Below are positions 11,614 through 22,908 of a stretch of 64,000 nt of DNA, piece by piece. The translations under genes were made by a program, and so were the position numbers. The stretch spans positions 1-64,000 of the forward strand of contig JAIWNF010000034.1 in the NCBI GenBank assembly GCA_025093555.1. The letters run 5' to 3'. The notes under the pieces were generated by a model. That model was given only the letters and a program-made list of their open reading frames with translations, made no database searches and was not told the origin of the DNA. The stretch is from Circinella umbellata. Taxonomy: Eukaryota; Mucoromycota; Mucoromycetes; Mucorales; Lichtheimiaceae. The first letter of the stretch is position 1, and every line of letters starts with the position of its first letter.

Positions 11614-12228
11614 TTGATGTTAAAGAAGAGAAAGGTTATTATCGAAATATATTGTTGTCTCCTTGCCTATATTTATACTTTTGCATTATACGGGTTATAC
11701 TTGAAAAGTATCATTATTTTGATACCTGAGACATCAATAATAATACAAATTTGGACGGCTGTTGCTTTAAATCTGAAAATGGTAATTGATCAAAAACATT
11801 GCCTTTTCCTTCTTTTTTTTTCTATTTGAAAAAAAATCCCTCTTATTTTCTTTTCTTTCACTTTTTCTTTCTCATTACTTCATTTACTTTTTATTTTTCT
11901 TACACATTTATACATCTCATGTCTAGGATAAAGAACTTAACCAGTACGGCATAATACAAGACTTATTTCTATTTTGTTCTATAATTATATGGTGCCTTGG
12001 TATGACCCCTTTGGCTTTATTGTGGAGCGGTAAGAAAGTACTATTATTATTTTATTTTTTGCATTTTGACACTTGCTCAATCTAGTGTATTTTTTTTATC
12101 AAAAACTAAATGTATACTCTTTTTTATACTATTCCGTAGTGTCAAGTAAGCATCTCCTTTCCTTTTCTTTTACATCTTATACTCTTTTATATTTATTGGT
12201 CATCTATATTCTAGTTTATTATGCTCAG
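11614..12228 (+). CDS. Possible multi-exon membrane protein, 3' end unresolved
   Basis: Candidate exons 11614-11781, 11927-12029, 12086-12145 and 12215-12228 keep one open frame across three GT-AG introns, which is unlikely by chance. The joined protein is strongly hydrophobic: residues about 8-55 and 65-90 form three to four membrane-like stretches (LLAYIYTFALYGLYL, IIWCLGMTPLALLWSG). After 12228 the frame meets stops and I cannot place the last exons; further sequence to about 12420 may belong to it. It has no similarity I recognise. It starts 130 bp from the divergent minus-strand gene, so the two could share a promoter. Confidence 0.4.
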
Positions 12229-12429
12229 GTAAGCAACTATGACTTTTATGAGCTTAATCTTTATATGAAAACATTTTTTTCATATACCAAACATCATAGC
12301 TAATGGACTGCATTCATAACAGCTAGCTGTTAGGGCCACGTCATTGGGCTTACTCTCGGTATCGTTCCGTAAAGGTGTGTAACATAACAATATGCTTACG
12401 TGTGGTTTACTTTGAAGGTATGTTGCTAC

Positions 12430-13000
12430 TCTCAATATCTTTTTCAAAACCATGTGAGGGTTCCCACATTCTTACATTGCTTCTACTATTTTTATAAGCT
12501 ATATATCTTACGGATTTTTTGTTAATATTTTATTCTATAGTATATATTTTGGTACAAGAGCTTTTTTTATCGTTTTCAATAATTGATTATATCAGTAAGT
12601 ACTTTCAATATCATATTTCTTCTTTGCCATTATTGACTAACTAGTTTCGTTAATTTTTTTAGCTTGTTTTCATACCAAGTACATCTATTGCTTATATAAT
12701 TAATCAATATGTTTACCAAAAGTTATATTATGACAGGTAGGTATAATCCCAGTGAGGAGCATCGTGCACGTTTATGTGTGTATATATAGATAGTAGATAG
12801 ATAATAAGATAGATAATAAATAGTTTAGAAATGTTCTATTTGAAATCCTCTATACTATATTGTCAAATAAAAAGTTTTTTTTTCCAATAATATTTTTGTA
12901 ACGTGTTCCCTTTTTTGGATCAGTAAAAACAATATAAAAAATAAGCAAACCTATTGGAAGATAATAGTGTGATATTCTATTGAGTACCAAAAAATTAATA
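12430..13000. other. AT-rich interior of the CACTG element
   Basis: No supported gene. It includes a short GATA-type microsatellite at about 12785-12825. Some stretches could be remaining introns or exons of the plus-strand gene. Confidence 0.4.
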
Positions 13001-13007
13001 TTGATAT

Positions 13008-13375
13008 TTAAAAGAACAAATAATTGATATTTGTAATATGAATGTATTGATATATGAAAAAATAAATAACTGATATTTTAAATATAAAGATATTGACATT
13101 TGAAAAATAAATACGTTGATAGATGGAAAAGCAAACAATTGATATACGGAATAACAAACAATTGACATTTGGAATATAAATATGTTGATAGAGGGAAAGA
13201 CAGATTATTGAGAGGTGGAAAAAAAGACTATTGAGAGGCGGAAAGAAAGAATATTGAGAGGCGGAAAGAAAGAATATTGATATTCCAAGCATATCTGAGA
13301 TATCAATACTTGATATCCTTGCAACACCTGGAATATCAACAGGATATCAATAGGGTATCAATGGGATATCATAAT
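13008..13375. repeat. Right subterminal repeat array of the CACTG element
   Basis: Imperfect units of about 30 bp (TTGATATTTG.AATAAATA, later GGAAAGAAAGAATATTGAGAGG three times) merge into GATATCAATAGGGTATC units next to the right terminus. The 94-aa minus frame here is a repeat artefact. Confidence 0.6.
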
Positions 13376-13401
13376 TGTAATACACCATTTTTTTTGCAGT
13401 G

Positions 13402-14223
13402 GGGGTTGGTAAGTGTTTTTTCAAAGAAGAAAAAAGGAAGAAGAGCATATTGTATATTTATTGCTGAAGGCAATCTCTAATTCTTAAATGAATAAATATA
13501 TTTGGAATCTATTATAGAATCTGATTTAATGGAAATATTCAATGAAATGGTTAAAATATTGAAATAGTTAAAATTAGATTTATAGATTAAGTGTAAAATA
13601 TATTTATTAACAAGAAGATTTTCATTAACAAGAATTCAAAGAAAAGAAATAGTACTACATCATATAAGTATTTTCTATTATTTAGATACCAACCTTAGGA
13701 ATAGTTTGTTTATCTAAATATAAATATTATATTAAATGATCAATTATATAGTTGGTTTTCTATATATTTTGAAATTCAATTTGTGATTTATATTTAATAA
13801 TAATTCTGAAGATAATAATTATGTGAGAATGGACTAAAAACCTAAAATAGAATATTTTTGCTGAAAAGAATTTTATGGTATGAGATATAGAGAGAATAAA
13901 ATGAATGAAAGGGACTTTTTGGGTAATGAAACATAATTATAAGTAATCATATTAATGATACACGCCAAACATTATGGCTCTACTTAAAATATCTTTTATT
14001 AATTAGTATTTAATTATATACGTCTTTTATAAATAGACAAAAAAAGAAAAACAAAAGACATCTTGTACTATAGCAGAATACTGATTCATAAATACAACTT
14101 TCCCATCATCCAGATAATAATACAGTAATGAAGGCAATATATAACTCTTTTGAATTAAAAAATAAATATATATTATATAGAAGTAGTTGATCGATATCTT
14201 GTAATGATTTTAAAAATAGTATT
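13402..14223. other. Gene-free AT-rich stretch
   Basis: I see no coding frame, repeat match or structured element here. It separates the CACTG element from the 3' end of unknown-family copy A. Confidence 0.5.
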
Positions 14224-14910
14224 GTCAGTCTTCTTGATCCTCGTCTTATACAACTACTCTTTCAATAGGATTTGTTTTCGTTCTTTTTGTTACTGGAGTA
14301 AAAAATGTAGCAGGACTATTCATACGCTTTATACCAGATCCTTCTCTTGCTTTAGATAACTTTTGTGTTCTTGTTAATTCCACATGAGCTAGCTGGACAA
14401 TACGCATTAATTTCAAATGATATTTTTTCTACCATAAAAGCTTGTCAAGAGTGTAAGTAAATTTAGGAATTTCACCAATAAATTCAGGTACCATGAGATC
14501 ATACATATGTACAGCAACATAAGCATCTTCAACAGGTACTATAGCAAACATATAACCATTATTGTCTTTATTAGAAGTAGGGATCTTAGTACAATCCGGA
14601 TTTATAAACCGATCCGTTTTTCATATGGATTGGATCGGATTTGGATCATAATTCTACAATCCGGATTGTAAACGGATTGAGATCTATGGATCCGTCGGAT
14701 TTTTCTGATCCGTCATTATAATTATAGAGTAATGGATCAAAGTTTTAACAATGATGAACAAACAATAATTATAGATAATACTATTATCTATAATTTGATA
14801 TAAATTAATAAATAAAATTTATTCTTAAAAAAATATTTTTATTTTTTTCAAATGCCAAGAAAAATTAAATTTTCGTCAAAAATTTATATTTTTCATCTTT
14901 TCGTTTTTAT

Positions 14911-15608
14911 AAAAATATCAAAATTTATGAAATTTTGGATATTTTGGATTTTATGGAATTTATGATTTTTATGAAATCATAAATTAATGTATATTGTCAG
15001 TTAGGCAATACAAATCCTTTGTATTATGCCTAACATATATGATTAATTTATATATATATTAAAAAACAAATATTTGTAACACAAAACTTGTTTTTTCGTC
15101 AAATATTTGACAAAAGAAATAAATATATATATATAGGTTTGTTACACAAACAAAATAAATTAGCGTCAGGTCTAATTTACTTTATATATATTTAATATTT
15201 CAAAAGTTTATAGAACTTTAAAAAATATATTTTTTATTTATTTTAAGTTTTCATATGATAATTATAATTGATTACGTAATCAATTATATCATATGATTAA
15301 AATAAGTTCTTAAAAATAAATATTAACTAAAAAGTTAAAAATTAAAATTCTTATATATAATAATTTTTGATAATTTTTATACTTTTTGATAGCTACACTA
15401 TCTAAATCTTTAATAAAGATTCTAAAAACAAGAAAATCTTCGATTTTATTTGTTTTTTAATATATATATAAATTAATCATATATGTTAGGCATAATACAA
15501 AGGATTTGTATTGCCTAACTGACAATATACATTAATTTATGATTTCATAAAAATCATAAATTCCATAAAATCCAAAATATCCAAAATTTCATAAATTTTG
15601 ATATTTTT
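14911..15608. repeat. Long perfect inverted repeat (161-bp arms) inside the hAT-like element
   Basis: The arm at 14911-15071 and the arm at 15448-15608 are exact reverse complements as far as I can read them. Both contain GTCAGTTAGGCAATACAAAT and end in AAAAAACAAAT. The 376-bp spacer holds a further palindrome around 15260-15300, centred on TTGATTACGTAATCAA. This is a foldback structure able to give a long hairpin RNA; it may be a nested element. Confidence 0.8.
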
Positions 15609-16024
15609 GTTATAAAAATTAATTATAAACCATAGATAATTTATATATAATAGATGAAGAGATAAACAATTATTAATGTTTAGTCCTCAATGCTGTGGTA
15701 AGGTATATATATATTCAAATAAAGAAGAGAGTAAGTTTTTGTATATTATTATATACTTGAATAGAGCAGTTGAAAAGAAAAGTAGTAATGGCTTTAATAT
15801 AGAAGATTAAAAAGAGAGATTAATGAACTTCATTATTATTTTTATTAATCTAGTAATGATAAAGAGAATTATGAACTTTTATTTGGTTGTAAACAGAAAA
15901 GGTAAACTTATACCTCTTTTTTTTTCAGTACACCGGAAATTTACTACTTGCCCCCACAAAAAAAAAGTCCATGTCATGCTATATTTCTACCACGAAAACT
16001 TATTTGTACTGCACCTACTATAAT

Positions 16025-16170
16025 TTTTTTTCAAATATAACTTTCTTTTCCCATTGTAACTTCTTTTTTCCCATTATAACTTTTTTTCTACTAGAACTCA
16101 TTTTCCCACTATAACTTTTTATTACTACAATTCTTTTTTTATTATAACTTATTTATTTCCTATTATATTT
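16025..16170. repeat. Degenerate tandem repeat of CCCATTATAACTTTCTTTT units
   Basis: Six or so imperfect units of about 20 bp built on CC(A/C)(T/C)TATAACTT plus a T-run. Simple sequence inside the hAT-like element. Confidence 0.5.
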
Positions 16171-18736
16171 TTCAAACCAAATAATAAAATCATCTAAAAA
16201 TAATGCACCTCTGTTACCAATGTTTTACTGTTCTTAAACGATCTCAAACGACTAGCATACACCATCTTGTAAAATACCTTTTCTCATGAAAAAATACTGT
16301 GACATCTACTATATAGCCTAAATTTTCATCTAATTGATTTTTTTGCATTATGGATTATGGATTCAATCCGGATTTTTACGAAACGGATTCGGATTGCAAT
16401 TTTCTTATCCATGGGCAATCTGGTTTTCCGAAAATCCGATCCGTTTCAAAACGGATCAAATTCGAAATGGTGCCAATCCGATCCGGATCGGTCTACTAAG
16501 AACCCTAATTAGAAGTCGCCAGTTAGTAATTGTATATTTATATTTATGCTTACAGCTTCCTCACAAATAATTTGCCCTACTGAACCTACCAATCCAATCC
16601 ATACTAATATTAATCACTTCATTTAATCGTGATGATTCTACAGGTAATTTTCATAGATGATTCAAGATGGCTTTGTTGGTTCGGATGTTTTTAACTTGTT
16701 CTGTGATTGATGTGCTTGACGTAGCCTTGTTTGTCTTCCATTCTGATGCTGATAGCTCAATTCCACTACTTCCAATCAATAAATCAATTCGTCTTCTAAA
16801 CGGTATAGTTTTTTTTGTCAAATCTCCACATCTTGCAGCATTTTCTTTTTGTACTTTTTTTTTATCTGGCTTACTTTCTCGCCACTGCATAATATCCATC
16901 AATTAATCCTTAGCATATTTTATACGACATATGAAATTAAGATAAGGAAAATGTTAAACTTACTCATCAATAATAAAGTTTGTATCTTTGAATATAATAT
17001 CCAGTATTATAGCAAATCGACGATAGAACGCCAATTCACTTTTACTAGATAAATCACGACTAAAATCTTTCTTTTGTCTCATCACAACATTATCAAAAAC
17101 GTCTAAAATCATCAGCTTTTTTCTTCAACAACTTTAAGCGCTCTTCACAAACTACAATTTCTAACAATCTTTGGTCTAGATTTTGGTCTTCATCTTTTCC
17201 ATTCTATAGAGTTATGGTCAATTATCAAAATAATAAGATTAATATTAAAAACTATATAAAGATTATCATGATCACTACATTCTCATTTGTTTTTTCAATT
17301 ATCTGTACCTTCAATATTCTTTCAACTAACTCCTTGCTTTTCTTCGACATTCTACTGTGCTCACCCGCCAATACATCTTCTTTCGCCTTTACTATCCTCT
17401 TCCACATCATATCTCCACCTTCAAATTTTTTTATTTCTTTTTCAAACACTGCGGGAATATTTTTATCAATCAAAGTAACGATTCTAGATAATGATAATCT
17501 GGAACAACGAGTCAGTTATTATGTAAAATAGCCAATAATCAGAAATACAAAAACTAAATCTTTATATGCTATGTTATGCCCACTTCAATGTATTTTTTTT
17601 AACGGAGTTATTCTGATGAGAGAACATATTCAAAGAAACTAGATCAAGAGCCTCTCTAAGTGTAGATGGTTTGAGACGGTTTTTGTTTAATTGTGAAATA
17701 TTATAAAGATCGTGGTTATTCCTGATCTATAGTGAAAACAGTATGTTAATTTCTAAACATTAAAAAACAGCAAATCACTTGATATTACTGTATCACCATC
17801 CTTATTAATACTCACAAGGTCATATCCTGTTTTGAATAACAATTCATGGAATTGTTCATGAGTAAATACTACCTCGGGACTTCGTAGTCTAAGAATAACA
17901 TTATCAGCTGCTGCTTCTTCTTCTTCTTCGTCATTATTACTAATAAGCAGATAATATAAAAGGTGTTTTAATAAATGATCCTCATAACAATTTGGAGTTA
18001 CAAATGTGGAAGAATAGGTCTTTATTGTTGGTGTCATACCTGGATGTCATCTTCTAACAATCGAGAAACATTGGATGATTCTTATTGATATAACTTTAGC
18101 GTTGATAATTGTCGATCAGCAGTAATTTGTTGTCTGGTCAGTATAGCGGATATTTCAGCGGATTTGAGATTTGCCTGAAACAGGAAAAATTAGACCGTCA
18201 ACTAGAATTTTTGTTTCTTGTTCGTTATACTTACTTCTGATTTATCAACTGCTACTTTTTCCCAATTTACAACACTACAATCGATTTCGAACTAAACACA
18301 AAACAAGAAAGAAGCTTAGTACTATGTCTATTAATATAACAGTGTCAAACAGTTGAATGAAAGACTTACCAGCTTCAATTTTCTGTTTTTGACGCATAAT
18401 AAAAAGCGCTCCATCCAAATTGTTTCCAATTCCTAAACATTAGTAACTTTTTTATCCATATTTATAATTTTTGAGCAGTAATCATGAATAAAGTTGGACA
18501 GTTTAGGAACCACATGGTTCTTCATTTTGTTAACAATAAAATTGTCTATAATTGCTAATAGAGACACACAGATAATTATATGTTAATAACTCTGATAGGT
18601 GCTGAATAATAGCCAACAAATACAAATCTATACCTAATGATTCACGATCACTTCGCATTTCTATGGAATTTGACATAATAGCAGTAAAGGATAAGCTGAA
18701 AAGACGACTATGCAACTGACTGTGCAATTGGCTGCA

Positions 18737-19082
18737 TGGTTTTTCTATTTAGTTCCATAACAAAAAAGTCATGTTTTCCCTTTTGAGCAGCATTTAATAT
18801 CCTGAACCTTATAAGTTATCAAAACTTACAAGGTGCTGTTTTTAATTAATTTTTTAAAAGAAAAAAAAATTATTGAATCTGACAACCTGATTTTTAATGA
18901 AGGGTTTTGCAGAAGATTCAACAAATAAATTTATTAGACCTATTATATCAGACTATAATGATATAAAAATAAATATTAATTGATTATATATTATTAATTG
19001 TCAAAAAAAATTAATTTCTTTTTTAAAACTAATGTTGTTATATTATATTTTTATTTATTTTTAATTTCTAATATTTATTATA
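18737..19082. other. Gene-free AT-rich spacer
   Basis: No coding frame supported. It lies between the start of copy A and the left terminus of the next transposon. Confidence 0.5.
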
Positions 19083-21671
19083 GTGTATTTCACCAATAAC
19101 CGCCCAAAAATAAAAATTGTTTCAATTTTGTCTTTTTAAATACCGCTTATATATATGGTAAGCAAAATGTTTATTGTGTAACTTGAAAGGTGACAGAAGT
19201 AAGCATGATTTAATCATGGATGCCAATACGGCGATGTGAAGCATATTTACATGAAGAAAACTTTTCTACCAATTCAAAAGCATCATCGATAGGAATATTT
19301 TGGGAATAAGCATCTGTAAAACGCCAAGCTTTGCCAAAAAATCGGCGAATTGTAGCTGGCGTCTCATTAATAGGCGATACAGAATCCAAGAACCCTGGTA
19401 AATTTTCTGAGTGCTCGGAATGAGTAATCACCGTTCACTCGTGCTATCCATTTTACTGCACCCCAGTATCTTTCGATTCAGTTACATTCACAGTGGAATT
19501 TAGGGTATAACTCAAATATATGCCCTGCATCCTCTATAGCTTCACAAAGAGCTGTCTTCTGTTCATGGAAATCAGGTTGAGAAGCAAGAAGATGTCTTGC
19601 GCAGCACTTGTTATCATTTGTTGCTTCTGCAGTACAATCCATTCTCCATTTTTTCCTAGGACGATATGAATCATCATCGACCCAAAGCCCACGCTCTTCC
19701 AGAATAAGTTTTACACCTTTGAAATAGTATACGTTTTGCTTATCAGCCGTTACAATTGTAACTCCCTTTTTTCTTTTTTTTTATGTTTTCGGAATACTAG
19801 ATATACATGCTTTGTGTAATCATTTCACCTGTCTTGGGATCGATATAGTAACTATCTCGGTATTTGTGGTTACTACAGTGGTTACTGTTGGCTGGTCCAC
19901 AAAATTCAGAATCTTTTCTCATTCCAACAACTCGTAATGCATCACTCGCATAAGCGTTGTGGTTACTACTTTGATCAAAAATGAAAAGTGCTTGTGAATT
20001 TGGATGTAAAAGTTCGAATATTGGTATAGCATCTTCTTTCAATTGACGTGTCATATGTTCATGCATCCACTATTTCTCCCGGTTACCACCAGCTTCAAAT
20101 AATGTACATGACGTCCATGCAGGTGATTGCCGCATGGTGCCATGACATGCACACTGGAACTCAGAAACCATAATTGATTGTCCAGAAGTCTTTTTTCTCA
20201 ACACAGTTTCTCCTTCTGCAATCCATATTGGTTGTTTACCATCATTAGCATAAAAAGTCGATTCATCATGAGTAACCATAACAATTTGCTTTTGACCAGA
20301 ATGTAATGATGGTAGTGTAACAACTTCTTCATCATCTCCACTGTAGCTTTCCATTTGGGTTTTGTAACCCATCATGCGCTTTGCCCAACTTTGGCGATAA
20401 GCTACAACATCTTCCCGTTCATGACCATCGATATATATTTTCTTGCTATGACGTTTATAATCATACCCCCATTCTTTCATGTATCTCCAGAGCGTCACAT
20501 GGGATACTTGTCCAGTCACCCCAATTATCTCAGGTACAATTACAGTATTTAAATGCTTTAATAGATCGGGAAGTGTTCTTTTTTAACCTTTACTTTAATG
20601 AAGTAACTCATAACTGACTCTTTGATACTTTCATCGCAAAGAAGTGAAACGACTTTAGCATGCTTTCCTTGTTGGTGCTTAGATATATAGCCGAAGTCAG
20701 CATATTCTTTCGCCCAATATCGAATTGCCTTTGCTCTGTAATCATCTGATGGTATTATCTAAATGTCAATAGCTGCTTTTTTAGAACTCTCTCTTTTTGT
20801 ATAGTTTTGAGACAAATAATAGTAATAACGATAAACAGCTTGCATTTTGCAAATGTGAAACGCGTCTTCTTTGTTGGATCGGCTATGTCTGTCTAAAGCA
20901 GGTTGAATCTCAGTACTCAATGATTTCAAGATACTATCAATTGCTTTTGTATCATTTTTTTCTTCTGTTACAGGTTCAATTTGTTGCTCTTGTCGTTTCT
21001 CTTTAGGAATTGGTGAGAAAAAAGTGTCAATTTTTTTTGAGCCTTGGGCTGCTTTTTCATTCTCTTTACGTTTTCGCCAAATTGTAGTGCAAGAATCTTT
21101 ATTATATACACCGTGAATTGAACTATCAGCTTCTTCTTTCCAAAGTAAAGGAAGCTGCAAGGATCTGTCAATGAGCTCATCTGTTAATTGTAACTCATCC
21201 CAGTCATTGATTGCTTGATCTAAGTCATCTTTGGCTTCTACTCCAAGATCTATGACATTGCTATGGGATTCAGGATCAAAATGACCATCGTCTTTTCGTT
21301 GTTGTTTTTTTGCAGCTTGTTTACGTTTACTTAAATTAGGCATAAGGAGAAGATATAGATCTTATTACTGGGCCTTGGAGGTGCCTAGTAGTCATTTGTT
21401 TCAGCACCAGTGTAACTCCGCAGACTGGTTTGTGTAACATAACGGAGCTACATTAATCCGATTGTTTCAATATTATTCCCTCTCTGCTAAAATCCAGTTT
21501 TACTGACCAACTTTGACAACTTCTTTTTTTTAAAAGTTAATCCATAATAAATGTTTTAAATATGTATAAAATTATATGTTATCGATTAAAAAGATCAAAA
21601 AATTATTTTGTGTGTCTCTGAAAATCTTTAAAGTTGGGTCAAAATTTTGGGCGGTTATTGGTGAAATACAC
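19083..21671 (-). mobile_element. DDE transposon with 27-bp terminal inverted repeats
   Basis: The left end GTGTATTTCACCAATAACCG continues CCCAAAA; the right end is its reverse complement (GGGCGGTTATTGGTGAAATACAC). The interior is filled by one decayed minus-strand transposase gene. The flank is TA on the left and CA on the right, which may be a mutated TA duplication, but I cannot confirm it. Length is 2,589 bp. Confidence 0.82.
19210..21343 (-). pseudogene. DDE transposase (HDESTFYAND type), several breaks
   Basis: The N-terminal part (21343-20759) is a charged leader with KKIDTFFSPIPKEKRQEQQ. The catalytic part (20519-20070) includes SHVTLWRYMKEWGYDYKRH and the first Asp in VTHDESTFYANDG. 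A stop near 20069 precedes FIFDQSSNHNAYASDALRV, the second Asp. In another frame, about 19700-19430 reads LYPKFHCECN-IERYWG, which holds the final acidic residue; the tail 19431-19210 reads IRRFFGKAWRFTDAYSQ. I remember this family as widespread in Agaricomycetes and Mucoromycota; its superfamily is uncertain, perhaps near Tc1/IS630. At least three breaks make it dead. Confidence 0.7.
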
Positions 21672-22094
21672 CATATTGTTTATGAAATTCTTTATTGGTA
21701 GCAAATTAAAAATTTTAAAATTAATAGTTATATAAATAAAACATGTAATAATTAAATTTCTTTTATTATATTAAGAAAATTTTTTAATAAAATATATAAA
21801 AACTATTGCTTTTTTATTAACATATTACTACTAGTTATCTCTCATTGGCGGCATGATCGATGATGGCACGTTTGTCCAGAGACAAGTGAGCTTGTCCAAG
21901 GTTATGTGTTGGCCTAATTTAGGTAACAGCAAATTTATGTACAAGGCAGCCATAACGTGGTTGTCTTCACAGCCTACCTCGCGATGAAGCTTGTAAAAGT
22001 GGTCGGTATACCGCTCCACTGAGTCATCACGACCCATACACAATGAAAATAGCTCTTGCATAAACTGTGCTTGGCGATCAGCATCTTGTATGCC

Positions 22095-22471
22095 TGTAAT
22101 GGTGTAAGACCATTACGACGATATATTCAACCATAAGGTTGTTGATCTACATGCTTATCCGCGGAATACTAAGGATAGACGATAGCATGGTTGAGCACAT
22201 GGTTGGATATAGAAATATTAGGATAGTTATTCTATATAGAAATGTTGATCATTGATATTAGATATATATTAGTTAGATGTAAATTAGCCCCTGATATTTC
22301 GACGTATATAAATAAAGGGTTTCCTGACAACCAGGAAACAGTAATTCGTTTTTATCATATATATTCTCGAGCCCCTTTCTTTCTACCAATATCTTAACTA
22401 TTATGCTTCCTCATAAACTGGCTGATAGAACCCGATTGTAAGTATACAATAATCAGTCATGCGCTATTACA
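22095..22471 (+). mobile_element. Solo LTR A (377 bp), TSD ATGCC
   Basis: It begins TGTAATGGTGTAAGACCATT and ends GCGCTATTACA (TG...CA). The pentamer ATGCC stands immediately on both sides (22090-22094 and 22472-22476). Only about four positions differ from LTR B at 27888-28265. No internal region is present, so it is a product of LTR-LTR recombination. It interrupts the gag-like gene. Confidence 0.92.
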
Positions 22472-22588
22472 ATGCCATATTTGTTGACAAGCGTCTTGCG
22501 GGAGAACGACCAATCCAATGCGGCATGGGGTTTCGAATGGTCAATAAACCAAGAACGTTGGTTTGTAGACAACATACGTGGGAGAAGA

Positions 22589-22908
22589 GCATAACTTGAA
22601 ATTTGCGCCTAAAAAGAGCTGGGACTGAAAAAAAATTAGTAAGGCCAACTTTTTTTTTTCTTTGTTTTTCTTTGTTTTTCTTTTACACGGAATAATCTGC
22701 TAACTCCAAGAATAAAACTATTTCTTCTCTGAATCACACATAAAGTTTTTCTACTATACCTTTAATCTATATTCTCATTTATTTATTTATACATTTATAT
22801 AAAAGGATAACAAAGAAAAAAATAAGTAAAAAAAAGGAAAAAAAAAAGTTGGCCTTACTAATTTTTTTTCAGCCCCAGCTCTTTTTAGGCGCAAATTTCA
22901 AGTTATGC
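22589..22908. mobile_element. 320-bp foldback MITE
   Basis: The ends GCATAACTTGAAATTTGCGC and its reverse complement extend into arms of about 69 bp with one mismatch. GAGAAGA stands on both sides (22582-22588 and 22909-22915), a 7-bp duplication. Removing the element and one duplicate restores the gag-like frame. There is no coding capacity. The superfamily is unclear because 7 bp is not the usual size for hAT (8) or MULE (9). Confidence 0.85.

Larger units (their letters stand above)
9362..13401. mobile_element. 4,040-bp element with CACTG terminal inverted repeats
   Basis: The left end reads CACTGCAAAAAAAGTGGTGT; the right end, reverse complemented, reads CACTGCAAAAAAAATGGTGT, so at least 22 of 23 bases pair. 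Inside both ends lie arrays of GATATCAATAGG-like units (about 9400-9510 and 13270-13375). Terminal CACT(A/G) plus subterminal repeats is the plan of CACTA/EnSpm elements. Flanking trinucleotides (CAA left, GGG right) do not match, so no duplication supports a recent jump. The interior holds two divergent spliced genes (10613-11485 minus, 11614-12228 plus) and simple repeats, but no transposase that I recognise. Either it is a non-autonomous element with cargo, or its mobility gene is of an unfamiliar kind. Confidence 0.6.
14578..16507. mobile_element. hAT-like non-autonomous element with 8-bp target duplication
   Basis: The element starts TAGGGATCTTAGTACAATCC and ends, reverse complemented, TAGGGTTCTTAGTAGACCGA. 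The octamer ATTAGAAG flanks both sides (14570-14577 and 16508-16515). The homologous uninterrupted sequence in copy B (about 42230-42290) confirms the empty site. TAGGG termini and an 8-bp duplication fit the hAT superfamily. The ends are rich in GGATCCG/CGGATT subrepeats. No transposase frame is present; the interior holds a 161-bp perfect inverted repeat. A terminal fragment of a second copy is at 9188-9361. Confidence 0.85.
14224..18676 (-). pseudogene. Unknown-family copy A (GRRIDLL...EWK family), interrupted
   Basis: This is a multi-exon gene on the minus strand. A likely start is 18676 (MSNSIEMRSDRESLG). Exons near 18676-18634, 18554-18370, 18291-18235, 18174-18040, 17939-17825 and on to 16651 join in frame. 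They encode an acidic run (NNDEEEEEAAAD), HEQFHELLFKTGYDL, SKKSKELVERIL, and the segment 16902-16651 with RRRIDLLIGSSGIELSASEWK. The last exon, 14546-14246, has MVPEFIGEIPKFTYTLDKLLW and SPATFFTPVTKRTKTNPIERVV. Broken sites include stops near 18426 (TAG) and 18090 (TAA), TGG to TAG and CAA to TAA in the last exon, and a 1,930-bp insertion at 14578-16507. Copy B (40430-42625) is its paralogue. D...E-W-K suggests a PD-(D/E)XK core (inference). Exon limits are approximate. Confidence 0.7.

Noticed and set aside
9362..13401. Three-base duplication for the CACTG element
   Set aside because: Left CAA and right GGG do not match. The element call rests on the inverted termini and subterminal arrays only.
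16334..16570. 78-aa frame and its look-alike within 8696-9364
   Set aside because: Both are translations of the shared terminal repeat of the TAGGG element, not conserved genes.
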